In this document: positions 26,524 through 34,972 of the stretch, piece by piece
How the letters are laid out: each line of letters opens with the position of its first letter
How positions within the stretch are numbered: position 1 is the stretch's first letter
Assembly (NCBI RefSeq): GCF_003688405.1
Contig: NZ_REFC01000013.1
Location: 496,001 to 560,000, forward strand
Length of the DNA stretch: 64,000 nt
Origin: Ulvibacter antarcticus
Lineage (GTDB): Bacteria; Bacteroidota; Bacteroidia; Flavobacteriales; Flavobacteriaceae
Direction of reading: 5' to 3'
The notes under the pieces: generated by a model
Databases searched by the model: none
What the model saw: only the letters and a program-made list of their open reading frames with translations
What the model was told of the DNA's origin: nothing
Translations under genes and position numbers: made by a program

Positions 26524-26567
26524 TACTGTTTAGTTAGAAAGAGCAAGTTCGGTTTTTTCCTTCTCAT
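26523..26567 (-). CDS. Possible 14-residue upstream leader ORF of the cold-shock gene
   Basis: ATG at 26565-26567 opens MRRKKPNLLFLTKQ, ending TAA at 26523-26525 so that the stop overlaps the ATT start of the cold-shock gene (TAATT). A purine-rich AGAAGGA lies inside it. This geometry would let ribosomes that finish the leader restart at the non-AUG codon. It is short and could be chance, so it is offered as a hypothesis. Confidence 0.35.
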   Translation of the reverse strand: MRRKKPNLLFLTKQ

Positions 26568-26767
26568 AATAATGAAATTATCGAAATGTTTATGTGTAGA
26601 CATCTAATAATCATAATATTGGAGTAGACCCACTAATTGAGAATAGATAACTTAAGAAAAATTATTATTAACTGTTTTGAATTTCAATTGCTTCGAAAGT
26701 AAAGTGTTAAGTCGTATCTTTAAAGTACGGCTGCAGTACAACTCTATTTCTACTAAATCACTTTGTC

Positions 26768-28045
26768 ATGAAAAAAACAATTAAATGGAATTATCGAATT
26801 TTGATAATGACCGTATGTATAGCTTTAGGATCAATATTTACATCCATAGCGCAAGAGCTGACTAATTTCTCTAGTTTTTCAGGAATCGTGCAAGACAGTA
26901 ATGATAGAAGTCCGTTGGAAAGTGCTTCGATTATAGTGAAGAATTCTAATATTAGTGTTACGACAAATTCCGAAGGAAATTTTATCATTAAAATTCCAGA
27001 GCAATATACAGATGGGTCTATCATCGTTAGTTTTCTCGGGTATTCGTCTAAGGAGATTACTATAACGTCACTTTCAAAAGAAAACAACAAAATAATGTTG
27101 GTTCCAAAGATAACCAACCTATCTGAGGTGAATTTAGTAACATTTAAGAATGTTGAATCGTTTGTTCGTACGGTTTTTAGAAAAAAAACAGAAAATAATC
27201 CGGTGGAACCTAACATCATGACGGCTTTCTACCGGGAAACTGTTAAACGAAGAAGTAGGAATGTTTCTCTAACTGAAGCTGTAGTATCTCTTTATAAGCA
27301 GCCCTATAACACGAATAAAAAAGACATCATAGAACTAAATAAGGCAAGAAAAAGTACAGATTACCGAAGATTGGATACTGTAGCCTTTAAACTACAGGGC
27401 GGGCCTTTCTCTACTCTTTTTATAGATATTATGAAGTATCCCGAATATATTTTTGCTGAAGAATATATCGCTGATTATGATTTTAAATTTGAACCCCCAA
27501 CTACTATAAAAGGAAAATATATATACGTGGTTGGGTTTAAACAAAAAGAGACAATAACAGTTCCATTATACGAAGGAACTTTGTTTATCGATTCTGAAAC
27601 TTTGGCATTGACAAGCGCCAATTATCATCTAAATGTTGAGGATTCTCAAGCAGTGGAGAAAATGCTGGTGAAAAAGAAACCGAGTGATGTTCGTGTTTAT
27701 CCGTTACTTGCTTCTTATCATGTAGACTATCGTGAGAATAAAGGAAAATGGTATTATAGCTACGGAAACATTGAACTCACATTTAAAATTTCTCAAAAAG
27801 GAAAATGGTTTAGTTCGGTTTATAGCCTGGCTTCTGAAATGGCAGTGACCGATTGGGAATTGAATTTGGAAAATAAGAAAGTAAAATCAAGGGAACGATT
27901 AAGTCCAACTGTAATAATGAGTGATGAGGTCTCCGGTTTTGCAGATCCTGATTTTTGGGGTGCTTATAATGTGATTGAACCTGAAAAATCCATCGAATCG
28001 GCTATCAGTAAAATACAGCGTAAGATTGAAAAGGAAAAGGACTAA
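26768..28045 (+). CDS. Exported carboxypeptidase-regulatory-like domain protein
   Basis: 425 residues. Signal segment to about residue 29 (IALGSIFTSIAQE), then a CarboxypepD_reg-like domain at about 36-115 (FSGIVQDSNDRSPLESASIIVKN, IVSFLGYSSKEITI). The rest, starting NIMTAFYRETVKRR, is an all-beta domain of about 270 residues often found attached to such regulatory-like domains in Bacteroidota; I cannot name a function. It lacks a TonB-receptor barrel. A TATCTTTA box at 26715-26722 may be its promoter. Probably periplasmic or outer-membrane associated. Confidence 0.82.
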   Translation: MKKTIKWNYRILIMTVCIALGSIFTSIAQELTNFSSFSGIVQDSNDRSPLESASIIVKNSNISVTTNSEGNFIIKIPEQYTDGSIIVSFLGYSSKEITITSLSKENNKIMLVPKITNLSEVNLVTFKNVESFVRTVFRKKTENNPVEPNIMTAFYRETVKRRSRNVSLTEAVVSLYKQPYNTNKKDIIELNKARKSTDYRRLDTVAFKLQGGPFSTLFIDIMKYPEYIFAEEYIADYDFKFEPPTTIKGKYIYVVGFKQKETITVPLYEGTLFIDSETLALTSANYHLNVEDSQAVEKMLVKKKPSDVRVYPLLASYHVDYRENKGKWYYSYGNIELTFKISQKGKWFSSVYSLASEMAVTDWELNLENKKVKSRERLSPTVIMSDEVSGFADPDFWGAYNVIEPEKSIESAISKIQRKIEKEKD

Positions 28046-28048
28046 ATT

Positions 28049-28660
28049 TCACCAGTTCTCACGCCAGTCAATATTTTCCTTTATCACTTTGGAAGGGTTA
28101 CCGGCAATGATCGTTCTATTATCGGGAAACGATGAAGTAATTACACTTCCCAGTCCAATGAGATTTGTATCACCAATCACAACACCTGGTGCAATGTTGA
28201 CATTCGACCCAACATAGATGTCGTTTCCTAATTGAATTGAAAGCTTCTTGTCGCCCTTTTTTGTATGAATAGAGCCATGAGTCCACAACTGACTATCTCT
28301 ACCCGCTAACCAGGTATTATTGCCAATTGCAACGTTATTCCAGACGTCGATAAAATGATTGTTGATAATGCGCGAATTTTCACCTATACTAAAATTACCC
28401 TGACCAATAATAGTATTGCCACTCAGTATACGCGTTTGTTTACCTATTGTTAATTGCCCGCATGAAATATTTGTGTGGTCCTTAATAATTACATCATCGC
28501 CTATGTGCACTTCTTTAGCGTTGATGACACTTTTACCGATATAGGTGTTTTTTCCGATCCTATAATTGAAAAAGGAACGGTACATAAATACTCTAAGCCT
28601 GTTTGAGGGACAATAAACAATACATTTAAAAAGTATTTTTTTTCTGAAGTTATTCGCCAT
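28049..28660 (-). CDS. Left-handed beta-helix acyltransferase (hexapeptide repeat)
   Basis: 203 residues made mainly of hexapeptide repeats (for example GKNTYIGKSVINAKEVHIGDDVIIK, then IGKQTRILSGNTIIGQG, IGNNTWLAGRDS, IYVGSNVNIAPGVVIGDTNLIGLGS) ending SKVIKENIDW, the layout of LbH acetyltransferases of the maa/WcaF/NeuD kind. They acylate sugars or amino sugars of surface polysaccharides using acyl-CoA. No polysaccharide genes are adjacent. Its stop is four bases from the convergent upstream gene's stop. Confidence 0.87.
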   Translation of the reverse strand: MANNFRKKILFKCIVYCPSNRLRVFMYRSFFNYRIGKNTYIGKSVINAKEVHIGDDVIIKDHTNISCGQLTIGKQTRILSGNTIIGQGNFSIGENSRIINNHFIDVWNNVAIGNNTWLAGRDSQLWTHGSIHTKKGDKKLSIQLGNDIYVGSNVNIAPGVVIGDTNLIGLGSVITSSFPDNRTIIAGNPSKVIKENIDWRENW

Positions 28661-28815
28661 TGAATGTTTGTCTTTCGATAGATCTTTAGAAACTTATTGT
28701 CGTTGGTAATTAACGAGTGACTTAACCCCCTCATTTCTGAAGCAATAAAGATACTAAAACTCTTGATTTCGATGCACGATAAAACCACAAGAGCTAGTGT
28801 TTCGTATTTATATAT

Positions 28816-29778
28816 ATGAAGCTACGTTTTTTTACTTTGATCGTCTTTTTTTTTAGTGTACAATCGATTACGGCACAAAAGATTGAAAATATGGTTTCCT
28901 TTCGTGATATAGCCAGTGAAAGTTATTTCCGATTTAACTATGATAATGATTACTTCTCGGCTACAGATAAAAATTACACTCAAGGATATAGCTTCGAACT
29001 GGTAGCGCCATTTCTTCGGAAAAATCCTATTAATTACCTTTTTTATAAACCTGGCAATTCCGAAGTAAAATATTGCATTTCGGTAGAGCATATTGGGTTT
29101 ACACCTAAAAATATTGTGAGTCCAGAAATCCAATCTTCAGATAGGCCTTTTGCTGCGGCTATTATGCTTAAGAGCTTTTCCATTGCAAACGACACAGTTA
29201 ATAAAAGCAGATTTGTTTCGGCATTAAGTTTGGGGATTATAGGTCCCGGTGCTTTTGGAGAAGAAATGCAGAAAGGGATTCATGAGGCAACTGGGAATAA
29301 GATTCCATTTGGATGGCGCAATCAAATAAAGAACGATGTGGTGCTTAATTATCAGGTTGATTTTGAAAAGGAATTCTTTCGATATAGAAATCTATTTGCT
29401 TTGCATTCGAATGTAGGTTTGAAACTTGGCACATTATACACGAATGCTTCAGTAGGGTTTAATACTACCATAGGTTTAATAGAAAATCCATATTCTTCCG
29501 AAGCACAACAAAAAACCTTTCAGATATATCTCAATATGCAACCGTTGGTGAACGCAATTGGATACGATGCCACGCTTCAAGGAGGTTTATTTAATAGAGA
29601 AAGCCCTTATACCATAGCTTCCGAAGATATTGAACGAATTACTACACAGTTTAATTATGGACTGGTTTTAAAAACACGGACACTTTATTTTGAGTATTCC
29701 AGAACTACAATCAGCCGTGAATTCGATTTCGGAAAGCCTGCGAAATGGGGTGGAATACGGGTTGGTTTTACCTTTTAA
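28816..29778 (+). CDS. LpxR-like outer-membrane lipid A 3'-O-deacylase family protein
   Basis: 320 residues. Signal peptide (to TAQ) and an outer-membrane barrel. Family motifs are FNYDNDYFSATDKNYTQGYSFEL, DRPFAAAIML in place of RPYAGWLYL, and LGIIGPGAFGEEMQKGIHEATGNKIPFGW, where LpxR/DUF2219 proteins have the GP...Q...H signature. LpxR removes an acyloxyacyl chain from lipid A. The catalytic Asn and His equivalents seem present, but activity on flavobacterial lipid A is not shown. Monocistronic. Confidence 0.82.
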   Translation: MKLRFFTLIVFFFSVQSITAQKIENMVSFRDIASESYFRFNYDNDYFSATDKNYTQGYSFELVAPFLRKNPINYLFYKPGNSEVKYCISVEHIGFTPKNIVSPEIQSSDRPFAAAIMLKSFSIANDTVNKSRFVSALSLGIIGPGAFGEEMQKGIHEATGNKIPFGWRNQIKNDVVLNYQVDFEKEFFRYRNLFALHSNVGLKLGTLYTNASVGFNTTIGLIENPYSSEAQQKTFQIYLNMQPLVNAIGYDATLQGGLFNRESPYTIASEDIERITTQFNYGLVLKTRTLYFEYSRTTISREFDFGKPAKWGGIRVGFTF

Positions 29779-30082
29779 AGTCTATTAAACAATATCATTA
29801 TTAAAGTTTTCAAACCTTATAGTACAAAGGAATTATATACTATTTTTTTATTTTTTCCGAAATAAGGGTAACAAATTAGAGTGGGTGGGTATATAAAGAT
29901 GTAAAGCTGTAGACTTTCAAAATGAAACATAAAGTAAACTTCGGTAGACGATCTCACTAAAAAGAAACATTTTGACTTGACGATTAAGCTTTAAACAAGA
30001 AACCAAAACCATAGGAAAACTGCAACCTTCTATTGTGAAACGGATTTCTTACAGAAAAATTTAGTTAGTTATTAGTTGATAA
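29779..30082. other. Intergenic stretch without a visible gene
   Basis: An AT-rich gap between two convergently facing genes. I see no ORF with recognisable content, no tRNA and no strong repeat; the only clear structure is the terminator that follows at 30083. Confidence 0.6.
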
Positions 30083-30112
30083 AAAAAGCGATTCCTCTCC
30101 CAATCGCTTTTT
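30083..30112. terminator. Intrinsic terminator after the TIR gene
   Basis: AAAAAGCGATT and AATCGCTTTTT form a stem with an 8-base loop. On the minus strand the T-run follows the TIR-gene stop, closing the TIR-caspase-lipoprotein operon. Confidence 0.85.
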
Positions 30113-30123
30113 TAGTATAATTA

Positions 30124-31089
30124 CTATTCTTCAGCATTGAGAGTAGCGATAAGTTGCTTCATGCTAGCTTCAAATTTATCCTCTCTTACATCCAAACATA
30201 GACTTTCACGTAACCTTCGAATTATTTCATCAAGATTATTCCGAAGAGAAAGTAAGCGTGTATTCTGATTGTTTAAATCTCGTGTATCCAGCATCTTTTC
30301 ATGATATTTAGGAATAAGTGCCTGATTTTCTTTGATCTGCTTATCGATGTCGTCAATAGCTTTTAAGGTAAAATCTGACTGAAAGAAATCATCGTCGAGA
30401 AAACATGCTATGAATTTTTTTTGTGGAGTGTAGGCCTCTAAAAAGAAGGTGTTCGTAGTTTCCATAGCAACCCATGCAGAGCGCAGACTTTTATTTGAAA
30501 CCAAGGATAAGGTCACATTACTTTCCTTCACACAATTTTGTATAAATTCTTTTATGTCTGCACCGGCTTTCATTTCTTCACGGTCTATAATAACTTCAAT
30601 ATTTGCAGCTTCTAATGCATCGTGAATTTTTATCGCGACATCACTATCACCGTGATTATATGAAATAAATACTATGGGGTTTTCAGGAATTACGTCGTCT
30701 GTAGCTGATTTTGGTTGTTTCTGAAGGATTTTTTTCCAAATAATAATTCCGAGGAAAATAGCGAGTGGAAGTAAAAAAAGTAGTGATATTTTTAGGGTAT
30801 CCAGAAATGACATATTACCTTCTTTAAGTGCCATAGGTTGTAATAAAATGACTAACAAAGTTGCACAGACGTATAAAACACTGAGCAGCATTAATCCGTT
30901 TACTTTTATTTTGTATTTACTTTTTATCTGAAAAGTTAGATACAATAAGGGGATATATAACACAAGTAGCCATAGCCAAGCAATAATTTTTCCGTCCGGG
31001 TATTTATTTCCAATTATGGTTTGAAGGATCATTGTAATAAAGAGAATGATAAATCCGATAGAAAATGTGGTTATTAATTTTTTTTTCAT
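30124..31089 (-). CDS. Membrane-anchored TIR-domain protein
   Basis: 321 residues. Four predicted membrane helices (about 6-26, 36-54, 66-84, 98-118) are followed by a cytosolic TIR domain at about 138-265: NPIVFISYNHGDSDVAIKIHDALE, EVIIDREEMKAGADI, and SLVSNKSLRSAWVAMET. The Glu210 in the last motif is at the place of the NAD-cleaving Glu of catalytic TIR domains. A helical tail follows. It is the last gene of a three-gene operon, 7 bases after the caspase-like gene. TIR domains in bacteria commonly act as NADase effectors or signal makers in immunity; here it is tied to the inner membrane. Confidence 0.9.
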   Translation of the reverse strand: MKKKLITTFSIGFIILFITMILQTIIGNKYPDGKIIAWLWLLVLYIPLLYLTFQIKSKYKIKVNGLMLLSVLYVCATLLVILLQPMALKEGNMSFLDTLKISLLFLLPLAIFLGIIIWKKILQKQPKSATDDVIPENPIVFISYNHGDSDVAIKIHDALEAANIEVIIDREEMKAGADIKEFIQNCVKESNVTLSLVSNKSLRSAWVAMETTNTFFLEAYTPQKKFIACFLDDDFFQSDFTLKAIDDIDKQIKENQALIPKYHEKMLDTRDLNNQNTRLLSLRNNLDEIIRRLRESLCLDVREDKFEASMKQLIATLNAEE

Positions 31090-31096
31090 TTGTCTA

Positions 31097-32545
31097 TTAG
31101 TCTTTGGTTAGTTGTTGTATTGTCCAGAGATTTGCCTTTAGAAGATGTGTTTTTCCGGTAATGGAACTTGGAGCAACTAAGATTGCAGACTCATTATTTT
31201 CTGGAACCTCATATTCATAGATCAATGCGGTCACATTAAAATCTTCCGTAAAATCGTAAGCGCCAATAACGGCAGGCAATACAGAACCACCCTCAGCGAC
31301 CCACGCTAAGGAGGTATCTCTACTTGGTGAGGAATTAGTGGTTTTGACAGATAGATCTGTAATTACAAACACTATAACCCTGAAGTATCCCTTTTCTGGA
31401 AGAAAAATTGATTTTAGATATTGAAAGGGACTAAAACTATTTTCTCTCCAACTCGTTCGCCATCTATCAGGACTTTCCTTAGGTGTTCCGTCCGTATTGA
31501 TCTGCTCGATTCGTGTAGCGATAGCAAACCCCTGTACTTTATCAGCTTCTGGCATTATTAAGTAATATCCTTTTCCGTCATAGCCATTAGTATTGAGTAC
31601 TTTGTAAAGTATATCATCTACATCTTTGAAGTTTTGGCATCCCTTAAATATATCCCGATTTATTACTGTTCTCTCTGAAGCCTTTGGAGGAGGCCATGGA
31701 AATGCTTCTAAAAAACTGGGCAAAAAATCCACATCGTCTTTTATACCACCCCAAGTCATATATGTATTCATTGCATTTGAGGAGATGATGTCTTCATTCG
31801 AATTCTTTACGTAAGGCAACCAAGTACTTGTATAATGTAAGGATTTCTTAATATATCGATTTTTAGAGATGGTAGTAGATAGCAAGGGTGCAAAGCCACT
31901 ACTTTTTACTTTTTCGGAGACAATGGTGTTCACTGTTGGAGTAATAAACGCAAGGTGATTGTAACCCGAAAAATTATTAGGAAAGCCATAACACTTTGTT
32001 TCTTTGGATAATTCTTTCAGATATTTAAAATTGCTTCTGAAGCATCCGTTTATTATTATGATGCGTGGAGTATTGCCTTCCTCTTTTTGAAAAATCGACT
32101 CTAATGCGATGCCAGAAGCTATTAATTGTTTTTCGCTTTTCCCTTTGGTTTCAATGGGTAAAAGATAGGTAGTATTATTTATAGTCGCGGTGTGACCCTC
32201 ATAGTAAAACAAAGAGTAACTGACAGCTGCCGAATTAATATTGAATTGATCAATGGCGTTTAGAATTTCTTTTTGGGATGCATTAATAAGCATGGTAACG
32301 TTCAATCCAACCTTAACTAAACTATCTTTAAGGATACGCACATTGTCAATGGCTCCTGGAACGTCCAAACCTCTTTTATAGTTTTCGTTTGCAATAAGTA
32401 ATGCGACATTTTGATTGGTTCCAACTGTATCGTTTTTAGAGGGTTGTGCGAGAAGTATTGACGACAATAGTGATATAAAAACGATGCTCAATATGATTCT
32501 CAGATGCGGAAAATCCAATAGTGTTACTTTGCAATCTCGTCCCAT
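31097..32545 (-). CDS. Exported caspase-like (C14) protein with shared C-terminal domain
   Basis: 482 residues. A hydrophobic segment at about 17-34 (ILSIVFISLLSSILLAQ) looks like a signal peptide or anchor. The caspase domain at about 45-235 shows VALLIANENYKRG, LFYYEGHT with His118, and IIIINGCFRSN with Cys168, the catalytic dyad. From about 281 a second domain begins FPWPPPKAS and continues to the end; it recurs as the whole mature part of the next upstream gene. The start ATG 32545 overlaps that gene by 22 bases. A periplasmic location is odd for a caspase-like immune effector. Confidence 0.88.
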   Translation of the reverse strand: MGRDCKVTLLDFPHLRIILSIVFISLLSSILLAQPSKNDTVGTNQNVALLIANENYKRGLDVPGAIDNVRILKDSLVKVGLNVTMLINASQKEILNAIDQFNINSAAVSYSLFYYEGHTATINNTTYLLPIETKGKSEKQLIASGIALESIFQKEEGNTPRIIIINGCFRSNFKYLKELSKETKCYGFPNNFSGYNHLAFITPTVNTIVSEKVKSSGFAPLLSTTISKNRYIKKSLHYTSTWLPYVKNSNEDIISSNAMNTYMTWGGIKDDVDFLPSFLEAFPWPPPKASERTVINRDIFKGCQNFKDVDDILYKVLNTNGYDGKGYYLIMPEADKVQGFAIATRIEQINTDGTPKESPDRWRTSWRENSFSPFQYLKSIFLPEKGYFRVIVFVITDLSVKTTNSSPSRDTSLAWVAEGGSVLPAVIGAYDFTEDFNVTALIYEYEVPENNESAILVAPSSITGKTHLLKANLWTIQQLTKD

Positions 32546-33240
32546 AGTTTCGATTTAAGCAGATGTGTTTTACCGGTATGTTTACTTGGTTTTTGAAGTG
32601 CTGCAGCATCTTCGTTTTCTTTTAATTCGTACTCATAAATAAGGGCGGTTACTGTATATGCATCGTTATAAGGTGTATAACAGACAGAATCGGGGAGTTT
32701 ATTGGTTCCTATCTGTAGCCAGGAAAGAGCTGTCTCTCTCTCGACAATTTCTCCGGTTTGTTGAAAAGGAAGGTCGGTAACTACAAACACGATAACCCTG
32801 TAATAGCCTTTTTCAGAAAAGAAGATCGCTTTTAAATAATCACTTAAACTTATGTCTTCAACTTCGAGGGTTGTATTCCATCGAGATTTTTCTGGCTTAG
32901 AAGTGGCGTCCGTATTTATTTGCTCCATCTGTGTAACTATTACGAATCCTAAGTTTTCTTCGGAAGGCACTGTAAAATAGCTTCGGTCAACATACCCATT
33001 ATTTTCTAAAGCGGTAGAAATAATACTATCGACATCTTTAAAATAAATGGCATTCGAAAATACTTCATTGGGTAAATCTTTTTTTGCTGAGGCATTAGGA
33101 GGGGGCCATGGAAATTTTGGAACATCAATACTACCGACATCATCAATTGGCGAGGATAAACTATTTGATGGGCAACTTACTAATGTTATTAATAAACAAA
33201 TGAAGGCTATGGAAGCTAGAAAGCGAGCATAAGTTTTCAT
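32524..33240 (-). CDS. Lipoprotein with the caspase-associated WPPPxAS domain
   Basis: 238 residues. A lipoprotein signal ends LVSC (Cys23). The mature part starts VPKFPWPPPNASA and aligns along its length with residues 281-482 of the caspase-like protein: shared FKDVDSII/DILYK, MEQINTDAT, LKAIFFSEKGYYRVIVFVVTDLP, TALIYEYEL and GKTHLLKSKLW. This is the same domain without a protease. It is the first gene of the operon and probably is held on a membrane facing the periplasm, where it could compete with or bind the caspase-like partner. I know no named family. Confidence 0.85.
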   Translation of the reverse strand: MKTYARFLASIAFICLLITLVSCPSNSLSSPIDDVGSIDVPKFPWPPPNASAKKDLPNEVFSNAIYFKDVDSIISTALENNGYVDRSYFTVPSEENLGFVIVTQMEQINTDATSKPEKSRWNTTLEVEDISLSDYLKAIFFSEKGYYRVIVFVVTDLPFQQTGEIVERETALSWLQIGTNKLPDSVCYTPYNDAYTVTALIYEYELKENEDAAALQKPSKHTGKTHLLKSKLWDEIAK

Positions 33241-33271
33241 GGTTTGTAGATGTGAGATTTACATTACATGA

Positions 33272-33297
33272 ATAGAAACTCTATATAGAATTTCTAT
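33272..33297. promoter_or_regulatory. 26-bp near-perfect palindrome upstream of the TIR-caspase operon
   Basis: Left half ATAGAAACTCTAT and right half ATAGAATTTCTAT are inverted copies with one mismatch (12 of 13). Each half is itself ATAGA-N3-TCTAT, a palindrome, so the site is also a tandem repeat of a 13-bp operator-like unit. It lies 31-57 bases before the lipoprotein start, a place suited to a repressor or activator. Confidence 0.55.
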
Positions 33298-33416
33298 CCT
33301 CGAAAGCATAAAGGTTAAGTTAAAATAATTAGATAGTTGATTATTAATATTAAAGGTAAGCAAATATTTATTACCCATATTTCGATTATATAGTAAACCG
33401 ATAAATAATTAGCATA

Positions 33417-33446
33417 AAAAAAGCGACTCTTTTCAGAATCGCTTTA
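33417..33446 (-). terminator. Intrinsic terminator after the LRR gene
   Basis: On the minus strand AAGCGATTCTG...AGTCGCTT forms a stem (one mismatch) followed by seven T, 34 bases after the LRR stop. It separates that gene from the TIR-caspase operon. Confidence 0.8.
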
Positions 33447-33479
33447 AACCAATAAAAACAAAAAATTATGAATTAGTAA

Positions 33480-34187
33480 TTAATTTTCATCATCACTCGT
33501 TTCGCTAGCTATAATAGTTTTAGCTGATGGATTGAGTGGATTAGAATTTTTAAACTCAGTCTCAGATTTAAATAAGAGTAATGAGGCATATCCTTCTGTA
33601 TCAATAATTTCATTTTCAGCAATCACAATTTGCTGCAAATTTTTAGAATGTGCCAATCCAAGTGGCAAAGTTCCAGTTAGTTTATTATCAAATACATTTA
33701 GAAGTTCAAGTTTAGTTAAGTTGCTTAAAGAAGTAGGTAATTGACCTTCAAGTTGATTGCTGCTTAAATGTAACTCTGTTAATGTTTGTACATTCCCTAG
33801 AGATGCTGGAATATTACCAGTTAAGTTGTTTCCGTTTAGTGCCAATAACTTAAGTTCATTAAGATCACCAATAGCTGCAGGAATTTCGCCATTCAATTCG
33901 TTGAAGGATAATTCTAGCGTTTGTAAATCCGTTAAATTTGATATGGAAGAAGGTAAACTACCAACCATATTGTTAAACATAAGGTTTAAAGAAACTACCT
34001 TATCATTTTTTACTAAAACTCCGTACCATTGATCAACAGGTTGGTTAACATCCCAGGTATTTACCCAGTTTTCACCTTGAGTAGCTACGTAAATATCTAA
34101 TAAGGCTTCTTTTTGTTGTTCACTTACTTGAGCTGTTACAAGAAATGCGCTAAATGCGAAGGCGGAAGTGATTAAGAATTTTTTCAT
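33480..34187 (-). CDS. Secreted leucine-rich repeat protein, plant-type repeats
   Basis: 235 residues. Signal peptide (MKKFLITSAFAFSAFLVTAQ), an LRR N-terminal cap (EALLDIYVATQGENWVNTWDVNQPVDQWYGV), then about five to six repeats of the plant-specific type LxxLxLxxNxLxGxIPxxLGNLxxL (for example NELNGEIPAAIGDLNELKLLALNGNNLTG). A short polar tail ends SETSDDEN, with no sorting domain visible. Probably a periplasmic or secreted protein that binds other proteins. It has its own terminator. Confidence 0.88.
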   Translation of the reverse strand: MKKFLITSAFAFSAFLVTAQVSEQQKEALLDIYVATQGENWVNTWDVNQPVDQWYGVLVKNDKVVSLNLMFNNMVGSLPSSISNLTDLQTLELSFNELNGEIPAAIGDLNELKLLALNGNNLTGNIPASLGNVQTLTELHLSSNQLEGQLPTSLSNLTKLELLNVFDNKLTGTLPLGLAHSKNLQQIVIAENEIIDTEGYASLLLFKSETEFKNSNPLNPSAKTIIASETSDDEN

Positions 34188-34281
34188 ATCGTCAGGTTAA
34201 GTTTTTTCCTACAAAACAATGTAAATTAAAAACTTTGTTTGATGATATGCAAATTTATTCGATGAAATGCACTTATTTGTA

Positions 34282-34929
34282 CTACTTTTCTTTAGAAAGC
34301 ATTTTCAAATATGTCCGATTTACCTCGTGAACACCTTCAAATTGTACTGTTTTGACTCGATTCCCGAAAAGTCCGGATCCTTTTAATGTTTCTTCAGTTT
34401 TTCGTGCTTCAGTTATGTACTCATCTTTATTGCCGAAGAGATAAGTCACTTTTGTTGACTTACTTAAGTATGTAAAGTCTTCTTTTTTTAATTCCTTCGG
34501 AATGCCTCCCGAATGCAATACCAGATGATTACAATTAATTTTTCGACTTGCCATCCATCGCATAGCGATAGATACTCCCTGAGAGTAACCCAGAATGATG
34601 AAGTTAGGCATGTTCTCGGGTTTTTCTGAAGCGAACACCTCATCTATATACTTGAGAACGTTTATGGTGTCTTCTTCGGTGTTTTCTTTTGTTAACCAGC
34701 AAGCTCCTACATGTTTAAACTTCGACCCTAGATAATATTTGGATGGTGCCTGAGGCGCAATAATAAAATTCTCCTCACCGTCCAGATCTGAAAAATAGTT
34801 GATGAAATAACGACTCAGATAGCCCATACCGTGAAAAACAAGCCATACATTTTTCGTTTTTGGACTTAGTTTATTGGCTGTGCAATAAGTGTTAGAAGTA
34901 GTGTAAGAAACTTTTTTTTCCTGGGCCAT
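34282..34929 (-). CDS. Phospholipase/carboxylesterase-type alpha/beta-hydrolase
   Basis: About 215 residues from ATG 34927-34929 (MAQEKKVSYTT), chosen because a longer frame to 35049 would run across the divergent gene's start. NVWLVFHGMGYLSRYF holds the oxyanion region, FIILGYSQGVSIAMRWM the nucleophile Ser, and FEGVHEVNRTYL the catalytic His; an Asp lies in LFGNKDEYI. Small cytosolic esterase; substrate unknown. Transcribed divergently from the menaquinone genes across a 43-bp gap. Confidence 0.85.
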   Translation of the reverse strand: MAQEKKVSYTTSNTYCTANKLSPKTKNVWLVFHGMGYLSRYFINYFSDLDGEENFIIAPQAPSKYYLGSKFKHVGACWLTKENTEEDTINVLKYIDEVFASEKPENMPNFIILGYSQGVSIAMRWMASRKINCNHLVLHSGGIPKELKKEDFTYLSKSTKVTYLFGNKDEYITEARKTEETLKGSGLFGNRVKTVQFEGVHEVNRTYLKMLSKEK

Positions 34930-34954
34930 AAATAATAAGCATTTTGTAATTTTA

Positions 34955-34962
34955 CAAATGTA
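34955..34962 (-). promoter_or_regulatory. -7 promoter box for the esterase gene
   Basis: TACATTTG on the minus strand fits TAnnTTTG and lies 26 bases before ATG 34929, supporting that start. No clear -33 TTG was found. Confidence 0.45.
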
Positions 34963-34972
34963 AATTATTCCT

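Noticed and set aside
28501-28788. Minus-strand frame of 95 codons
   Set aside because: It overlaps the well-supported hexapeptide acyltransferase gene in another frame and shows no domain or signal.
33480-34187. LRR gene as a fourth member of the TIR-caspase operon
   Set aside because: A terminator and about 240 bases separate it from the lipoprotein gene.
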